Below, in pieces: positions 61,993 to 64,000 of a stretch of DNA of 64,000 nt. The first letter of the stretch is position 1; each line of letters starts with the position of its first letter. Both the position numbers and the translations under genes were made by a program. The notes under the pieces were generated by a model that was not told the DNA's origin, made no database searches, and saw only the letters and a list, made by a program, of their open reading frames with translations. This DNA is from Adiantum capillus-veneris (lineage: Eukaryota; Streptophyta; Polypodiopsida; Polypodiales; Pteridaceae), in assembly GCA_014529385.2 (NCBI GenBank), contig CM043964.1, positions 108,414,587-108,478,586 on the forward strand, given 5' to 3'.

Positions 61993-62849
61993 GTTTTGAA
62001 AATCTAGGAACAAGATTGAATTTCCCTTCGGCCTATCACCCACAAACAGATAGCCAAAGTGAGATAGCCAATCTTACGATACTCGATCTACTCAAGACTT
62101 ATGTTACCGAAGTAGATCAACGCTCACAATGGGAAAAGTACTTACCTCTTGTAGAGTATGCCTACAATAATACTGTACATACTTCTATGGTAAAAGCACC
62201 TTTTGAGATCATTGCGGGAAGACCTAAAAGTCTCTTGCTACTCAAAGTACATGGGAAGATCTTCGCCGTCGATGAGTAAAGCCATGACCTACAAGAATCT
62301 TTTCAAAAGATTAAGGAGGCTATATCCATCTCTCAACAAAGGCAAAAAGCTGCTACTGATAAGCACAAAATATCCTTAATGTTCAAAGAAAATGATTGGG
62401 TCTTACTCAAGTTTCCTAAGGCTCGATTAAGGAAAACGATGGGTATAAATCCTACGGGCCATCAAAAGTATTATGCTAAACTAGCAAAAAGATACTATGG
62501 TCCTTTCCAAATCTTGAAGCTCATCAATAAGACCGCATATCAACTCAAGTTGCCCAACCATTGGCTTATACACAATGCCTTTCATGTAAGCTTACTTAAG
62601 CCCTACAAAGGAGAGCCACCAATTGAATCAATTATTGAAGACCCTCCCGAAGTTGAAGACCAAGAAGAGGTGCTACAACCCGAAGCTATCCTTCGGCATG
62701 AAGACAAGGTACTACGACATGGTAAGATTATCCGACGGTATCTTATTAAGTTCAAAAATTATCCTTTTGAAGATGCTAGATGGATGCAAGGAATAAAACT
62801 TAAGGATAGTATGAACCTTGTTGATGCTTACAATGCTACATTAGAGTAA
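61993..62849 (+). pseudogene. Gypsy G2 integrase C-terminal half and intact chromodomain
   Basis: Plus-strand frame: SAYHPQTDSQSEIANLT (catalytic Glu region), KYLPLVEYAYNNTVHTS, KVHGKIFAVDE, then a single TAA at 62277-62279, and on in the same frame: KENDWVLLKFPKARLRKTMG, KLAKRYYGPFQILKLINKTA, NAFHVSLLKPYKGEPP and the chromodomain (ILRHEDKVLRHGKIIRRYLI, KFKNYPFEDARWMQ), ending at 62849. It provides the undamaged reference for G1's truncated end. Confidence 0.9.
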
Positions 62850-63190
62850 GCAAATGTACAAATTTCTTTCAAATGGCTCATGTTTTTGTCCTATAAGACT
62901 AGTCCTCTTTTTAATTGTGAACAAATTAACTAGTATGCATGCTTAGAATCATGTATGTGATGACGACGTCTCTCAAACACCAAGTAGAATTTGTCACTCT
63001 ACTTTGGGAGAATGAAATGGACTAAAGAGCATACATGCTTGTGGCAGCTATGTCTCCCAAGCACCAAATGCATTAGTCATCCATCTTGGAAAGATGTCGT
63101 AGGGTAAAAAGGGATCCTCTACCCGCTAAGTAAAACTGACTAATGACTAAGGCTTTATCTCTTCTACCTCATAGTCAAGGATGACTATGA
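62850..63190 (+). other. 3' non-coding region of gypsy G2
   Basis: Homologous to 7328-7689 (reverse) and 48286-48621 (reverse). No gene. Confidence 0.7.
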
Positions 63191-63207
63191 TTTCAAGAGA
63201 GACTTAA
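63191..63207 (+). other. Polypurine tract of gypsy G2
   Basis: TTTCAAGAGAGACTTAA directly before the LTR start TGTCATAAA at 63208. Confidence 0.8.
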
Positions 63208-64000
63208 TGTCATAAATGTTAGGAAATAAGACGTAGCTAAATAGATATTTTAGAAGATTACTTAATGGAGAGAGATAGATTTCACACACAAGAGATTATA
63301 GAGTAGAAAGAGAGAGAGAGAGAGAGAGTACACATGATATACGTGGTTCACCCAATGTGGGCTATGTCCACGGGAAAGCAGCCACTCAATGGCTTTAGCA
63401 CTTCAAAAGAAGAAGTAATTTACAAAGGGATTAAACCCTTAATAGAGCTCCCGCCTTGCTTCACTCTCACCACCTCACACTCACCTTGTTGCATCAACTT
63501 CACACTATGAAATGTGTGTAGAAATGGCCTCCTTTTATAGGCCAAAAGGGCTGCCCTCTCTTATGAGAGGCAGCCATGTGTAGCCGCCCTTGTGCGAATA
63601 AGTCCAAATCGGACCCTCCAATCCGCCCATGTGTGGCCGCCCTTGAGAAGACAAGTCCGCTTTTGAATTTGGCCACCGGCCACCGGCCATTGACTTCCGA
63701 CCACCGGCCAACCGACCAGTTGTTTTCTGACCACTTTCCGGCCGCCGTCCGGCCATAATATTCCGGCGAGGGAAAAAAAGTTCTTGGGGGCCTCCGCCCC
63801 CTCCGCCCCTAAAGTTGCCCCTGATTCTTGTCCGTGAAAATTTTGGTTTCCAGTGAGTGATTTTCCTTCAAGCACGATGGCTTCTCCTCATAATGGGGGC
63901 CTTACAAATGTGCGCTTTTACCACAGAAAATTACAAGGGTAAATCAGGCTCCATACTTAACAATTAAACCTAATATCTAATATCTAACCAACCCAAATTA
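63208..64000 (+). repeat. 3' LTR of gypsy G2, split by an insertion and cut by the window end
   Basis: First 9 bp (TGTCATAAA) at 63208-63216, then a 746 bp insertion, then the LTR resumes at about 63963 ('attaaacctaatatctaata'), matching the 5' LTR at 61660 onward. Confidence 0.85.
63217..63962 (-). mobile_element. Solo LTR inserted in the G2 3' LTR
   Basis: 746 bp, TGTTAGGAAATAAG...TACTTAACA, with TGTTA/TAACA inverted ends and a near 5 bp target-site duplication (ATAAA left, ATTAA right). No PBS, polypurine tract or coding part. The minus strand carries a TATA box (CCTATAAAAGGAGGCC near 63530-63543), so the LTR points left. A short (GA)n run is at about 63307-63329. 'tatacgtggttcacccaatg' inside is typical of plant copia LTRs (from memory of such LTRs). 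Confidence 0.75.

Overview
The window looks like intergenic heterochromatin from a large plant genome, most likely a leptosporangiate fern. I base this on PPR-protein relics with a fern-like consensus (for example 'NALVDMYAKCGAL', 'ITYACILKACGS'), on plant-type chromodomain Ty3/gypsy and Ty1/copia elements, LINE tails with zf-RVT zinc fingers, and many very long (GA)n/(CT)n microsatellites. The species is inference. I found no intact host gene, rRNA gene, functional tRNA gene or CRISPR array.

Layout. 1-2232: the 5' part of a Ty1/copia element on the minus strand (LTR, PBS, gag, protease, pre-integrase), cut by the window edge. 3026-15485: a copia/gypsy mosaic. A copia pol remnant and two related copia LTRs surround a Ty3/gypsy chromovirus (G1, minus strand, about 12376 down to 7690, 5' LTR 12791-14373). 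A 2.15 kb direct repeat (5181-7327 and 13329-15485) brackets the gypsy body. 15486-20770: low-coding DNA with tRNA-derived SINE-like pieces, a decayed exon-like relic and a possible non-coding TRIM/LARD element. 20770-25090: nothing recognised. 25100-30060: decayed PPR genes (minus strand), including four tandem units of about 600-620 bp. 30056-32210: a G-type lectin receptor-like kinase (plus strand), frameshifted and ended by a (CT)n tract inside the kinase activation segment. 32800-34200: small duplications and an LTR-like block with TATA box and AATAAA. 35424-35849: a long near-perfect inverted repeat. 36240-37360: a three-copy repeat and a xyloglucan-xylosyltransferase-like (GT34) fragment. 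37790-40900: a PPR scrap and a long unrecognised coiled-coil pseudogene full of single-base stops.

44570-48840: two gypsy 3' ends, one on each strand; the minus-strand one keeps a 1561 bp LTR and an open chromodomain. 49209-52241: three minus-strand LINE tails, two with exact 16-18 bp target-site duplications. 52730-54200: a satellite of about 142 bp period carrying a 26 bp perfect palindrome. 54837-55205: a second GT34 fragment. 57100-57565: gypsy integrase fragment. 58382-59237: four copies of a 24 bp dyad (AGACATCCTACG plus its reverse complement). 60076-64000: a second gypsy lineage (LTR, PBS-like site, gag) interrupted by a deleted G-family chromovirus, whose 3' LTR is itself split by a solo LTR.

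The parts do not work together as a pathway: this is a graveyard of nested transposons and gene fragments. The least explained signals are the repeated 24 bp dyad, the palindrome-bearing satellite, the long hairpin and the 2.15 kb direct repeat. Many of the disabling stops look like C-to-T changes (CGA to TGA, CAG to TAG), as expected from methylated, silenced DNA; two of these are confirmed by comparing copies inside the window.
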